Source: Trileptium ribeirensis (taxonomy: Eukaryota; Nematoda; Enoplea; Enoplida; Thoracostomopsidae). From it: 64,000 nt of DNA. The DNA lies in the NCBI GenBank assembly GCA_030248225.1, contig JASANE010024733.1:62001-126000 (forward strand), read 5' to 3'. Every line of letters begins with the position of its first letter. The first letter of the stretch is position 1. This document shows positions 24,887 through 36,147 of this stretch, piece after piece. The position numbers were made by a program, and so were the translations under genes. The notes below the pieces were generated by a model. The model was not told where the DNA came from, did no database searches, and worked only from the letters and a program-made list of their open reading frames with translations.

Positions 24887-25039
24887 TATTCTACGCAGAA
24901 ATATACCTTAAATACGCAGAAATGCATACATACATAAGGGTGTTAGACAGTTGTATCCCCCGTCCTGTTCAAATTTGCAGTTGACTCAGTAAAAAGTTTA
25001 CAGTCGAGCGATGGCATCATGCGCCACAACTCAGGCGCT

Positions 25040-25740
25040 AGTGAGATGGCATCGCCATGGTATCTAACAGTCATGGCGAAATGCAGGCTATGCTCGACCG
25101 GATAGAGTCGGCCTGATAATCAGCCGCGAAAAGGTAACAATCATGACCTGTACATGCAATACCAAAAACGTTTACTGCTACCTCATCATGCGCCATTGAG
25201 ATAGACTGCCGCATTGCCAAAGCCATTGTATGTTTCCAATGGTTTGAGACTATTCTGGCAATCTAGCGATGTGACACTGTCCATGAAACGATAAATTTCC
25301 AATGTCGCCGTCCGACTTGTATTACTATACGCAAGCGGTCCGTGGCTACTTAGAGCTGACGACCTCCACTACCTCAACATGTTTCAAAACTTTTGCCGTT
25401 GTAGAATCCTCGGCGCGTCGAAGGCTAATCACCTACAGAATTACGAACTTGCACGGCAACTGCACCACGCAACTCTGCTCAAATGCCTGCTACAACAAGA
25501 GAGAATGCTAGTACTATGCCATACGTTATGCAATGAGCAAGAGCGACTACCGTATAAACTTCGTAACGCAACTTGCCGACAACGTGGACCCGCACGAGGG
25601 GTCGCTCTGCTATAACACGGGAAGGACAATTTCTGAGCGACGTGAGCACACTTCCGGAGCATCCCGTACAGGCACTGGAGAAAGGTAGCCATACAGATCA
25701 TTGCTGAAAGAGAGAAATTTATAGAAGATGTACTGCAAAT
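25040..25740 (+). pseudogene. LINE reverse-transcriptase C-terminal remnant
   Basis: Mixed + frames read GLIISREKVT (about 25110), IDCRIAKAIVCFQW (about 25200), then LLRADDLHYLNMFQ, CRCRILGASKANHLQNYELA and LKCLLQQERML (about 25350-25510). This is the characteristic end-of-RT region of an RTE/CR1-like LINE, after the palm. Several stops and frameshifts are present. It ends before about 25740 with no RNase H. Confidence 0.65.
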
Positions 25741-25973
25741 GGAGGCGCCCCAGTTTGGTGGGGTTAGGTAGATCAGCTAAAATAATGAGATGCTCATAGA
25801 TGCTATTATCGAACCAGGGTCATGGTTGATCAAATAGTCATTGTTTAACCCCGCTATTCTGAAGGCACTTTAATAGACAGAGTTAATGTGAACAGGGGCG
25901 ATGCGTTCCGGTTCGCCCTTGAACGGACCGATTTCTGTCAAATGAAGCTGCATCACTACTAGGGACATGTACG

Positions 25974-26445
25974 GGTATAGGCATATGTACACACAAAGAT
26001 GCATGCGCACACACGTACGTAGAAACTTGCACCGGTAACAGAGATGATACACACATAAAGATACACACATCTACATAGACACATACACGGACTGATGAAG
26101 GCACAGAGTACCATACAAACTTGCGTACACAGACACATACGGAAGCGTACGGATAGAGGGATAATAGACACGTACATAGAGAGATAATAGGCACATACAT
26201 AGAGAGATAGATATGTAATTTACCCATAAACATACACACAGGTGTACAGACATACACTGAGACACACAGTAAAAGATAGACTCGCAGAAAAATACTTGCT
26301 CAGAGACGTACCCAGAGAGATATATACACAAACAGAATCATATAAGCATGCACACACAGAGTCAGACACATACGCACCATGCAGAGAAACATACAACAAA
26401 TATATAAAAAAACATATGAATGAACGAATGAATGAAAGCAGGAGG
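25974..26445. repeat. Degenerate ACAC/ATAC-rich array
   Basis: About 470 bp built from variants of ACACATAC, ATAGAGAGATA and GCACACAC with no fixed period. Similar arrays occur at 28325-28480 and 29105-29500. Long open frames across it on both strands come from the simple composition and are not genes. Confidence 0.75.
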
Positions 26446-26559
26446 GGTTAATGTAGTCTGGTTGGACCCTAGGTCCTTTCCAGCACCCCAATCTGTTTAA
26501 AGAATCTAAAATATTATCCTATTCCAGAAACCTATTAGTTGGGTCAATTTTAATTTAAG

Positions 26560-27440
26560 GCCTTGGGAGCTATCTAAAATTCCATGCCCAAAGAATTTCA
26601 ATCATAAATCTCTTAGTTTGCTGCATTCGAAAGTCAAATGTTTTGCAGTCTCCAAATCTTTACCACACCTTCAAGACTTGTCATTGTCTTCAATCTTAAG
26701 AATTTTCAAATGATTCATAAAATTGTCATGCCCAGTAAGAAACTGCACGGCAATTCTCATTCTATCTTTATTCAATTTCCATAAAAATATGAATTTTCTT
26801 TTATCTATTTCTTTAAAGAAACATCTAGTCTGCAACTTATCGTTTCTATCGCGCCACTTTGACTGATGGTCTCTATATGAACAATCTTCTAAGAAAGTCT
26901 TAACAATATTATTACTTATAATGAATATAAGGTTCGGGTCCCACAAACGCAGTGTCCGACCACTTCTTAGCTAGCCTATCAGCAATTTCATTCCCAAACA
27001 ATCCAGAATTTTCTTTAATCCAACCTAATTTCAACTTGTTCCTTTTACCAACTCTATTCAGATGCTTTATGCATTCTAGCACGCACCATGACCTGATTCG
27101 GGAATTATCTAATGCCTTAAGTGCAGCTTGACTACCGCTAAAAATAGCGATACTTCTGTTCCTAAATTTCTTTTCTTCTAGAATTTCTGCGCATCTGCAT
27201 ATAGCAGTAACCTCTGCCTGAAAAACAGTTGCATGTCTACCAAGTGGCATCGATAGTGATACTTTATTTGGAATGAAGACACCCCCCACCATAACTCCTT
27301 TAATTGCCCATGTTGATTGCCGATCCGTCCGTGTAACATACTGTTTCAGTACTTTCCACCGAGTCGTCGCTAAAGTCCTCATAAAACCAGAATGGGTTAT
27401 TCCTTGTTGCTACAACACTATCTGAAGGTATGCTCAGAAG
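26560..27440 (-). pseudogene. LINE RNase H domain and zinc knuckle, minus strand
   Basis: Minus-strand frames read CYTDGSA (about 27340, first catalytic Asp), then after a frameshift GGVFIPNKVSLSMPLG, VFQAEVTAICRCAEIL (catalytic Glu), IAIFSGSQAALKAL and NSGLFGNEIADRLAKK, followed by FVGPEP. In the third motif the usual Asp of the D-S-Q triplet is Gly, and the expected His before the last motif is absent. Beyond it come VQFLTGHDNFMNHL and, at about 26600-26680, a knuckle RCGKDLETAKHLTFEC preceded by TGA where a Cys codon is expected. It is an I/R1-type LINE C-terminus, inactive. The same family lies on the opposite strand at 28690-29090. Confidence 0.8.
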
Positions 27441-27479
27441 GGGCCATATTTGACAGCTTCCTCCGCTATCGTCGGCGGT

Positions 27480-28019
27480 TGCCCACGTCCTTTAATCACA
27501 TAATTACTCCAGAGACCCATACATTTGAGTCTGGCATCTCCAGATTGTCCATGTCCTTTTTGGATCCGGGTTTTCCGACACCATCGCTGCCTTGAATTGT
27601 TTCTTCTTCAGTTCAACGTTCTTCTTGACTTGCTAGTGGTCTTCCAGACGCCATCAGCACGATAATCACTTTCTGTCTCATCCCCCCTGCCGAAGCAGAT
27701 TCAGCAGGATGAGACAATCTATTTTCAGGGTCAGCTTTAGCCGCAACCCCCCCTGCCAAAGCAGGTACAGCAGGCTACGCCATTTCATTTTCATTTCCCG
27801 GATGGGCCCCCCTGCCTAGGCAGTACAGCAGGCACATCCACTAAGTTCATTTTTTGGAGTTCAGTTTCGAGGTTTGGCGGTCGCCGCAGCCGTGGGGGTG
27901 CTCGTCGTGGCCGTCGCTTCGACACCCTTTGGCCCGATCACTGAGCCGCCGGGTGGGGTCCCCGGAGATGCTGAGACCCCATTGCCGGGTGCCGGGGCAC
28001 TATTATTTTCGTTACTCAT
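27480..28019 (-). pseudogene. Possible LINE ORF1 N-terminal remnant with P/A/G-rich segments
   Basis: From ATG 28019 (minus) a short frame of 52 codons is rich in Ala, Pro, Gly, Thr and Ser (MSNENNSAPAPGNGVSASPG at its start) and stops at 27861. Further downstream on the same strand, other frames continue with similar composition. Its position just upstream of the RNase H remnant on the same strand suggests a LINE gag-like ORF1 joined to the 3' end by internal deletion. Three copies of a CCCCCCTGCC...GCAG...ACAGCAGG unit, about 60 bp apart, lie at 27681-27835 (+ strand reading). The assignment is inference. Confidence 0.35.
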
Positions 28020-28324
28020 ATAATGCTGAAAATAGAATAATAATAATAAAGAATACATACTTATATACTTAAACTGCATACTTAAATATATCCTATATGC
28101 ATAACATATATTTATAATATATAAGAGGAATCTTGGGGGAAGCAATGATGGCCTCAGCGGTGGAAAATTTGAGGCCATCATTGATTCCCCCTAAGGGCCA
28201 GATTGTGGACTCGATGGTTTGATGCCGCTTTGCAGTTTGACGGTTTATTAGCTGCGCAGCGTTGCCCGGGAGGGTACGACGAGGACGTAAACCACCAAGA
28301 TTTATCTATTGGACTTGGGATAAC

Positions 28325-28480
28325 CCATCCCCCATAAAAACACATATATGCTGTAATGCACACAGCTGTACAACTGCGAAACACACACGCACGTAGACCC
28401 ATACACGGAGACAACACAAATAGATCTACACTTAGACACACACACACTAGATAGAGATAGATAGATATTCCATGAGATAG
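28325..28480. repeat. ACAC/GATA-rich simple repeat
   Basis: A short array of CACACACA, ACACGGAGACA and (GATA)n variants, akin to the arrays at 25974 and 29105. Confidence 0.7.
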
Positions 28481-28689
28481 GGTTATGATGTTCTAGGTAG
28501 GTCTTACAAGAAAAAGACCCTTTCTAGCGCCCTATAGGCTCACCTAAGGGAACTATATGTTCCGAAAACTGCGTATAGAACCTAGAAAGTGAGATAGGTC
28601 CAGATAGGCAGTGCTAACAAGTCTTCAATTTTAAGTTCCTCTTTTCCTGTGTAGGTTCTCCTGTCTTCCTTAAGAGTCCTGGATCGTAG

Positions 28690-29090
28690 CATCAGGTGTT
28701 CAGCTGTTTACGTCATACAGTCTTAAACTGCGTGCAGAGCCTTAATAGACTAGGACGCCAGAACAGCCTCAGCATCGGCCCGATCAGAGGCCATGCTGGA
28801 CTTGAGGAAAACGAAATAGCAGATGAACTAGCACGAACTGGGTCCTGGACATCATTCATAGGACCAGAACCCTGTCTTCCTGTACGCAGCACATTCCTGA
28901 AGAATGTAATTAAAGGCAGAAGTAGACAGTTACACCGGAATGTGTGGACCTGTTGCAGACAGTCGAAGATGTGTACTCCCAAGATTGAGCCCAAACTATC
29001 TTAGTACCTGTGAAAAGTTAGCAAAGACCGCATGAGGGTAGCGAACCACTTTCTAACAGGACATGGACACTTTGGAAATCACATGAGAAA
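28690..29090 (+). pseudogene. LINE RNase H C-terminal remnant, plus strand
   Basis: Reads CVQSLNRLGRQNSLSIGPI, then GHAGLEENEIADELART (the last RNase H motif, with His) and SFIGPEPCLP, and after a frame change MRVANHFLTGHGHFGNHM at about 29030. The segments NRLG.RN, FIGPEP and FLTGH..F.NHM match the minus-strand copy at 26560-27440, so both come from one family in opposite orientation. Truncated at both ends. Confidence 0.8.
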
Positions 29091-29104
29091 GCAGGTGCAG
29101 ATAC

Positions 29105-29500
29105 TATAACTCCAATGACACACACACTATATATATATAGACACATATACACACGTGTATACATACGCAGGGACACTTGCACGGATTGAAATACGCACAC
29201 CTAGAGACATAAGCACAAAGATGTAATGGACGCATATACACTATGTTATAGTGATGCAAACATACACACATATTATGTATGAGAGAAACATACACCACAT
29301 TGAATATTATAGAGACACGTACAAACATATATTTAGGAATACATACACGAGTAAACATTTTCACACACAGACATGCACACGTAGACACAGACAGAAAAAC
29401 CGTACACAGCGCACGCAAAGAGAAGCACAAATTGTGCGCACAGAATCATGGACGCTCAATAACATGTAGTTACACATAGTGTACAAAGACAAAAATGTAC
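29105..29500. repeat. Degenerate AC/TA-rich array after the LINE remnant
   Basis: ACACAC, TATATATA and ACATAC variants over about 400 bp, directly after the LINE 3' remnant at 29090. It may have begun as the LINE's simple-repeat tail. Confidence 0.65.
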
Positions 29501-29727
29501 CGATTTGAACCACATACGTTTAAAAACAGACACACATTGTATCTAAGCAACACATAAAGATATGTAGTCCCAAGCAGCGATATGACGAATTTCCGTCCTA
29601 GTACCAAATGGTTTTGCGCTAGCATTATGTTATTTGTTTTGTTATGTTTTAATATCAAATTGTTTCTGCGTTGTATGTAAATGCACGTGCAGGTTAGAGG
29701 CTTGGTACTTGTAGAAATTAGTTTCAG

Positions 29728-29786
29728 ACTTCGATGGAGTCGTGTATCACTTGTCGAACTTGGATGGAGATAAATCTAAATTAATG
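29728..29786 (+). CDS. ARPC2: ARPC2 exon: DFDGVVYHLSNLDGDKSKLM
   Basis: After the acceptor TTTCAG (29722-29727) the exon starts with AC, the last two bases of an Asp codon. It reads FDGVVYHLSNLDGDKSKLM, the highly conserved ADFDGV-YH-SN-GDK-K segment of ARPC2. It ends at ATG followed by donor GTAAGA at 29787, phase 0. The last 16 bp of exon plus donor are duplicated just downstream (29797-29818), giving a second candidate donor. Confidence 0.95.
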
Positions 29787-31138
29787 GTAAGAAAAATCTA
29801 AATTAATGGTAAATCTGATTTAGCGTTGATCGCTTTGGCTTGATCGCTTTGGCTAATGTAACTTTTAGGGGCGTAACTGAGATGCATGTTGTGCCGTTCT
29901 CAGTTTGCTAAGCCTAGGTTAAGTCCTTATACGAGCATATAATACACCTAACATTATGTCGGGGGCTGCCGCCACAGAGCCCGCGCTCTAAACTGTTTAA
30001 GTTCGCGCTCTAAACTTTTTCTAGCGATATAACGACAGGCTCCTAAAGGTAACATGGGCTATCGCTTTTATAGTGTCCCTGACTTTTTGTTTCTTTATCG
30101 CGTAGATTGTTAGCTATCAAACTGAATAGATCGCAGGTGAAATTTAGCATTCTGAGTTTTGTCTACGTATTATAAAGATACAGTAAATACAAATTCTTGA
30201 ATTGGCAAAAATATTTTATGAACTGCTAGCGCCGATTAGGTAATATTACTTTAATGTCACTGAGCGGAGCGAAAATGACTCATTGAACATGTTAGTCTAC
30301 TTTTAGCATTTTCAAACAAAAATCGTTTATTTGTCAATGATTAATTAGGGTAAATTATTATTTTGATGCGTTTACTACATCTCGCCGTGCTGATTATGAA
30401 TCTGGAGTTTATTACCATTGGAGGGTGTTAAAACATGCTAATTAGTTAGTTAATTAGCTAATTACGAATTATTAATAAGCTAATTTTTGAAAATTTTTAA
30501 AGCGCTCAAGAATATAAAAAATAGCAGACGGTTCTTTTCTATGTCGATGATCACGAATATGACATTTTTGAAGCTCTAAAACATAGCCGTATATGCTACT
30601 TAATTAATTAGCTAACTAGTTAATTTTATGAACAATTTTAAATCACCACAGAATTGCTGATTTTTTGCGTCGGGTTTTTTTCAATGTCTCTGGTCATGAA
30701 TATATGGCTTTTGAAGCTCTATGAATTTATGTGTGCTAACTAGTTAATACTACTAATTAATTATCGAATTGTTTAGTTAGCTAGCTTTATGTATGGTGGA
30801 TTTGACATCAACTGTCTAAAACGTGATAGTGATAAATTAAATATTTAGTTGAAATATATGTTTACATAAATAAGATATAAAATAGTTTCCCGATTTTTCA
30901 GTAAACGCAATTTATTACGTTTACTACTTTTGTCTTGTTCCTATCGACAGTTAGGTTACGTATTTTTGTGCAGGAGTTGTCAGCACTCATTTGGTTTTGT
31001 TATTAATTAAAAATAAAATAATTTATATCTATTCTGTTGTAAGTTTACTTTTCGCATTGCTGTGTGTCATATTTTTAACAAAGTTTTATTTTTATATGGT
31101 GATAAAATGGTTCTTAATAATAATTTGTTTGCTTTCAG
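29787..31138 (+). other. ARPC2 intron
   Basis: GT...AG intron ending GCTTTCAG. It contains the duplicated donor segment and, at 30243-30800, copy 2 of the GAGCGGAGC-led repeat. Confidence 0.85.
30243..30800. repeat. GAGCGGAGC-led repeat, copy 2, with TTAATTAG blocks
   Basis: Starts TGAGCGGAGCGAAAATGACT like the copy at 15445. Three blocks of alternating TTAATTAGCTAATTAG-type sequence lie near 30435, 30600 and 30740, about 150 bp apart. At least two are preceded by TTTTGAAGCTCTA, so the interior is a degenerate tandem repeat of about 150 bp. Confidence 0.6.
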
Positions 31139-31192
31139 CTGAGCATCTCTTTGAAATTTTATCGAGATCTACAAGAACATGGTTCAGATGAG
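31139..31192 (+). CDS. ARPC2: ARPC2 exon: LSISLKFYRDLQEHGSDE
   Basis: Exactly 18 codons between acceptor TTTCAG (ending 31138) and donor GTTAGT (31193), phase 0 at both ends. SISLKFY-LQ-HG-DE is one of the most conserved stretches of ARPC2. Confidence 0.96.
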
Positions 31193-33169
31193 GTTAGTTA
31201 CTGATTTTCATGTTTTATATTTCTGCGGTATATCTGTGGCATAATATTTTATTGTGTAAATTGTCTGAACACACTTGTCTCTTGCTTTTTATACAAAATA
31301 CTGTTTTTTGTCATTTATGTAAAATTTCAACATTTTTACGATAATATCGTAGCGTACGAATTTCGCTTGCGTACTTTTGCCGAAACAAAATTTGTGATAT
31401 CCCATGTTGAAAGCGTTTGTAAAATTATTCGTTATTATTTTTGGTAGCTTTATAATAGAAATAGAGTCAAGCGAGTGGAGTTTCCACTTTCGGCGCTCTG
31501 GGAGGGTCGTGAAATTTGCCTTTGTGTCCGCAGTTATCACTCATCTTGCGGTTTATTATTTTTGATTGATGATGTGTATTTTAGTTGAATGCGAACAACT
31601 CCCACTCGATCATGCATTTCAAAATGGCAAACCGGGTATTTCAAGGTTCTATTGCCAAATCTCGGAATACTAGTACCCGTTTTTCGCAGCGCGTATGTTG
31701 CGACAAATGCTTTGCATAGGAAATGGAGTCACAGAATCTGCTCATGTACAAACTTCGTTGGACAACCCTTTTTTGCGGACTATTCCCTATGCCGCTGTGG
31801 GCCTTGGATATGATTTTTCACCATTGCTAGAATACCGATTTTTTTGTTTCAGAATGTTATTGCGTGTTTTTTTACATTACATTGACTGTCAATTTATCAA
31901 GCACGCTAAATAGGATGATTTTCTAAGTAGGGTGTTCCAGCAAAACTCGGGTTGTGGTTTCGGCTAATTTTTTTTTCGGGATCGATGTTCCGGTTTCGAC
32001 GCTTTTGGATATCTGCATGGATGAATTTGTAACAAAATTTTATATTTCCTAATCGAAATTAGCTTACAAATTAACTGCATTAGTGCAGAAATATTGTTTG
32101 TGCTATTTGTATAACATAAAAACAAAATATTTTATGCCTTTGTGTTTATTCTGTGGTACCTTTCAGTAGATGTTTATTGTGCTTTTATCAGTTAATTTTC
32201 ATGAACAACATGAAGCAACATAGAATATTCTATTTTGCGGAAAATTGTCCAACATAAGTAATTCGGCGGTGAGGGAAAACGAACGAACCTAGTTAATCTA
32301 TAGTTTAGTCGCCTAATGTGGCTTCTAAATTGAGTTTATGAGTACCAGGCAAAGGCACAGCCGGGAAAAAATACACCCATTGCAGTACATTACAAAATTA
32401 GTGACCTTGAAGCTATAACCTAAACGTGGAAAATGAGGAGCCAACTTGGTGAATGTTAGCATAGTGAAGTGACGAAAAAATTCCAAATTTTATGACGACT
32501 GGCAAATGTGTCTCATTTGTTTTAATTCTACTATGCACGATGCAATGTTTGATCCTGGTTTTTCATCAGCAGGTCAGAAATTTTGGACATAACTCATTTT
32601 TGTGTGTCGCGGTGTTAGTCGAAAAATTTTCGATTACTGCCTCTAGGATTTTCATTATAATCATGTAGGAATTGTTAGTCTTACCGTTGTTGAATTCTGA
32701 CTGTAGTGAGGGGAACGATCGCAGCGAGGAATTCTTACTGAACATAGTGGTAAATTTCGACTGTGTCCGTTTCTGTTTGTTGTGGCAAGCAGGCATAACT
32801 CAAATTGGCTGAACGGATTGATTCGCTTTTGAGACTGAGACATTCGCTGAGACGGATTTGAAAGCTTGAAATCTCTAGTTGTGCTCTTTAGATAGTAACG
32901 CGATTCCTGATTTCAAAATACTCTCCCGAAAATGGGCTAAAGAGGCTCGGTTGTGGTCCGGAAGAGACCCAAAAAATCACCTTACTTATTGTAAATCGAC
33001 AACCGCTGTAGATATCTGATTTAAGTTGTTCTCAATTAGTAGAGTTAATAAGCTTCTCTAAGACTGCATATAGTGCTTTGCTATGCGGCTCTCTTTGCTT
33101 CATCCTCTAAGTAACTTGAAAAAGTACTGTTATTGTCATTATTTGCGCTGCAGGGTGAATCACAAGGGT

Positions 33170-33540
33170 ATTCGATGGATCCATGGGACACCAAATTCAC
33201 GAAAATGGTAATATCTTCGCAACCACTCGAGCTGTATAGGTGTTTGGTATCATTTTGTAGAAAAAACATCTATGTAGCTGCAAAAGGTGCGCTGCTATTG
33301 CCATCACGTACACTACACGGTTGGGTCAAAAAGGGTTTTTTGATGGACCCGTATGACCCAAAATACACGAAAATGGTAATATCTCTTTAACCGCTCACGC
33401 TATCTTGGTGTTTATAATTTCATTTTGTAGAGCAGGTCTCATTTTTATAGTAATTCATCCTCTGTTTACTTGCAATATGCGAGTATAATAATCGGTATAA
33501 TCTTCTCAACTACTCAAGCAACTTGGCTGACGTTCGGTAG
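33170..33540. repeat. Degenerate tandem repeat of about 165 bp, three units
   Basis: ACGAAAATGGTAATATCT is present at 33202 and 33369, each followed by CG/AACCRCTCRHGCT and TCATTTTGTAGA. A third, weaker unit (CGGTATAATCTTCTCAACTACTCAAGC and TCATTTTGCA) follows near 33490-33550. Confidence 0.75.
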
Positions 33541-34085
33541 CTCATTTTGCAATTTAATGTTCAATATAGCTGTGCACATCTCTGTCAATTACAAATTCAA
33601 CACTCTGGATTCGCCACCTCGGGGATAAAATAAGCTACTTGTTTTTACTAAACGGTACGCGGAAGCATTGGAAGGTTATAAATTATAATACAGCTTACAA
33701 TTTACGGTTTAGGTCCTAGTGCTTACCGAATAATTGTAACATAGTTAGCTATCCCAAAAATCTCTAGAATCAATATAGCCTCCAGCACACAACAATTTGA
33801 AAAAATGCTAAAATTTCACAATTCTTTTGTTCAAGAAATTTAGCATTTATAGCCCCACCTAGCACGCGGAATGGTAACGACGTACCCAGTCTACTTTTAA
33901 AACAATGAAACCAACGTGTTTATCCCGTGTTAAATCACCCAAAATGTCCATTATTTACCTCCAACAAAATGCTCATCAATACTTCCATTTATATAATCTT
34001 ATAATATAAAACCAGGTTGCAGTTTCAGTTCCGGTTTCGGGTAATTTAGATTTCGGTTACTCACTGGATTTCAGGGATTTTGCGG

Positions 34086-34261
34086 TGTACTAACCCGATT
34101 TCTAAAATGTGATTTGTTTTTATTTGTTTAGCTGCATTGCGTGCAGGTTATCAAGAATGATTTGTGTTTTTCAGCACGCCGAATGCGAAGGTGTGGTTAT
34201 CTCAAGCCCAGCATAAATATATATATGTATATATGTCTATGTATATATATGTATATATGTC

Positions 34262-34300
<39 letters not shown>

Positions 34301-34520
34301 TGTTCTTCATAGATACCCAGTGGCTGTAGGGTCGATGAATCCGATTTCTAAAATATGGTCTGTCTTCGTTTATTTGGTTATATGTTGCGTTTATATAGTA
34401 TGTTGCTCGGCACGCTGAATGTGATAGTTTGGCTATCTAGAGCTCACCGCGATCATTTTTATTATTTTTCGGAACTCTTCAGTGTTTTAGGGTCGATGAA
34501 CTTGATTTCCGGCTTAATTA
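34086..34520. repeat. Satellite-like ~165-bp unit, locus 2, with TA/TATG expansion
   Basis: Units share GATTTCTAAAATRTG, TTGTTTAGCTGCATTGCGTGCAGG or its variant, and GCACGCYGAATGYGA. GATTTC starts at about 34098, 34343 and 34504. The larger first spacing is due to about 85 bp of TATATGTCTATGTATATA and (AT)n inserted at about 34215-34300. Same unit as at 19107 and 44470. Confidence 0.75.
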
Positions 34521-35488
34521 TTAACAATCCCGATTGACCAAAAAAAATTCGGCTATCGTCACTTATTTTTTATGCGTTGCTTTATGCTCTTTGGATAAGC
34601 TACTATAGATTTTCAGAAATGCATAATAGATGATGTGCGTTAGAATCTGTAAAATCTGCATTATACTACCGCTTCATTAGTTCCAGCAGTCTTGGGGTGA
34701 TGTACACATGAAATACAAAGCCTTCGGCAAGCGACTACACATAATGACAACTAACTAGTTATAAAATCAGAATCGCTCAGTTTTACCATCCGTTGCGAGA
34801 TTCTACTTGATGTATGCATAATAATGAAAATGCAGATTTTTATTGCATGTGTAATGGTGAGTTATAGGCGAAAGTTGTATGTTCGGGTTTTGGCCAGTAC
34901 CTTCGGATTTACTTTTATTCCCAACGGAGACCTTCATAAATTAGTCTTTACACGCATCAACTATTGTTATGTTGTTTATTTTCATGACCGTTGCAAACCG
35001 AATTGATATGTTGCATACATAGCAATATTGCCAATTCTTTCAGTGTCCATACGCGTGCTTGTTAAATCCGGATTTTTTATTTTATTTTTGGGCAGTAGGA
35101 CACGGTTTCCATATTCTTACACGAAATTTCAAGAATTCTTAAATTTAAATAAAGAGTTTAGAAATATTTATGTACTCTTAAATTTAAAAGTAATATTATA
35201 TAAAACTTTGAGTTGAAAGTCATAACCAGTGAATTTTAATTAAAGAGTATATCCTTCAGCGGATGAACGGAAAAATCCAATATAAATATTGGTAGCACTG
35301 CTGCATTCAAACAGGCGTTTACTGGTTATTTGATCAAAGGCTGACATGGTGGGATTTTGAATAGTTATAAATGCTTATGACATCATTTATATTGTGAATA
35401 TAATTGTCTGGGCTAAATAAGTTTCAATGTTACCCTTATGTGGCTTAATGTAATATCATCTTTGGATGTTTAATTTATTATACTTCAG

Positions 35489-35537
35489 CTATTAAAGGAG
35501 AAGTTTGGTAACTATTTGGCGAATGCACCAGAAAAAG
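35489..35537 (+). CDS. ARPC2: ARPC2 exon: LLKEKFGNYLANAPEK
   Basis: Sixteen codons plus one base between acceptor ACTTCAG (ending 35488) and donor GTATGT (35538). LLK-x-x-G-x-L matches the segment after the HG-DE block in ARPC2, and the trailing G completes a Gly codon with the next exon. Confidence 0.93.
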
Positions 35538-36147
35538 GTATGTTGCTTACAGTTCGATAGAACAGACCATCGTGTAAATATTACATTGAAGATTTGAGCA
35601 ATTTTCACTTAATTTTTAGTGCTCCGATAATTTATAGAAGTATGAATATTTCCCTTCGGCGTAGGAATTAGCCGCTTGTCAATGCTTTTGTTTGGTCAAA
35701 ACAATTATTATTAATTTGAAGGATTTCTTTTACCTCCTAATCGAATTTATACCAGCAGCATGTGTAAGTTCAGTCACATGAAAAACCCTTTTTATGTAAG
35801 TCGCTAGCCGGGTATCCATAACATTGATATTAATATCACACCAAGTTCAACAACTCTAACATGATATTTGCTTTTTTCTGTTTTTCACTAACAGAGGCGT
35901 TTTACAGATCACTGATCTGAGAGTTCAGTGGTAAGTAAAATTATTGACTCCTTTGTGCTGTGACAATATGTTACAATAACCTTTTATATTACTGCAGTTG
36001 ATGTTAAAATAGTAATTATAACATGAAGGATCATGGCGCATCATACAAATGTTGACCCGTTGTGCCGCATAAATTAGAATACATTGATTGTGTTAACTTA
36101 TTTTTGTACATATTTCAAACAAGTACATATTTGGGTATCTATTTTAG
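35538..36147 (+). other. ARPC2 intron
   Basis: About 0.6 kb, GTATGT...TATTTTAG. AT-rich; no repeat or gene recognised. Confidence 0.85.

Larger units (their letters stand above)
20219..29727 (+). other. ARPC2 intron region(s); one small exon unlocated
   Basis: About 9.5 kb with LINE remnants (25.0-25.7, 26.5-28.0 and 28.7-29.1 kb), a second copy of the 5.4-kb repeat (20560-20940), a T15G10 run at 21262-21286, a short inverted-repeat element (24501-24886) and AC/TA-rich arrays. Phase arithmetic requires a missing exon of 3n+2 bases, probably 30-45 bp, in this interval. I could not place it by eye. The stretch from about 21.3 to 24.5 kb holds nothing else I recognise. Confidence 0.6.
31193..35488 (+). 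other. ARPC2 intron with short repeats
   Basis: 4.3 kb. Contains diverged direct repeats at 33170-33540, a satellite-like array with a (TA)n expansion at 34086-34520, and otherwise AT-rich sequence. No coding element is recognised between 31193 and 33160 or between 34560 and 35480. Confidence 0.8.

Noticed and set aside
25870..26331. Several long overlapping minus-strand frames rich in Cys, Val and Tyr
   Set aside because: They are translations of the ACAC/ATAC array; composition explains both the lack of stops and the residues.
34141..34418. Frames rich in Tyr, Ile and Met
   Set aside because: Produced by the TA/TATG expansion inside a satellite-like unit.
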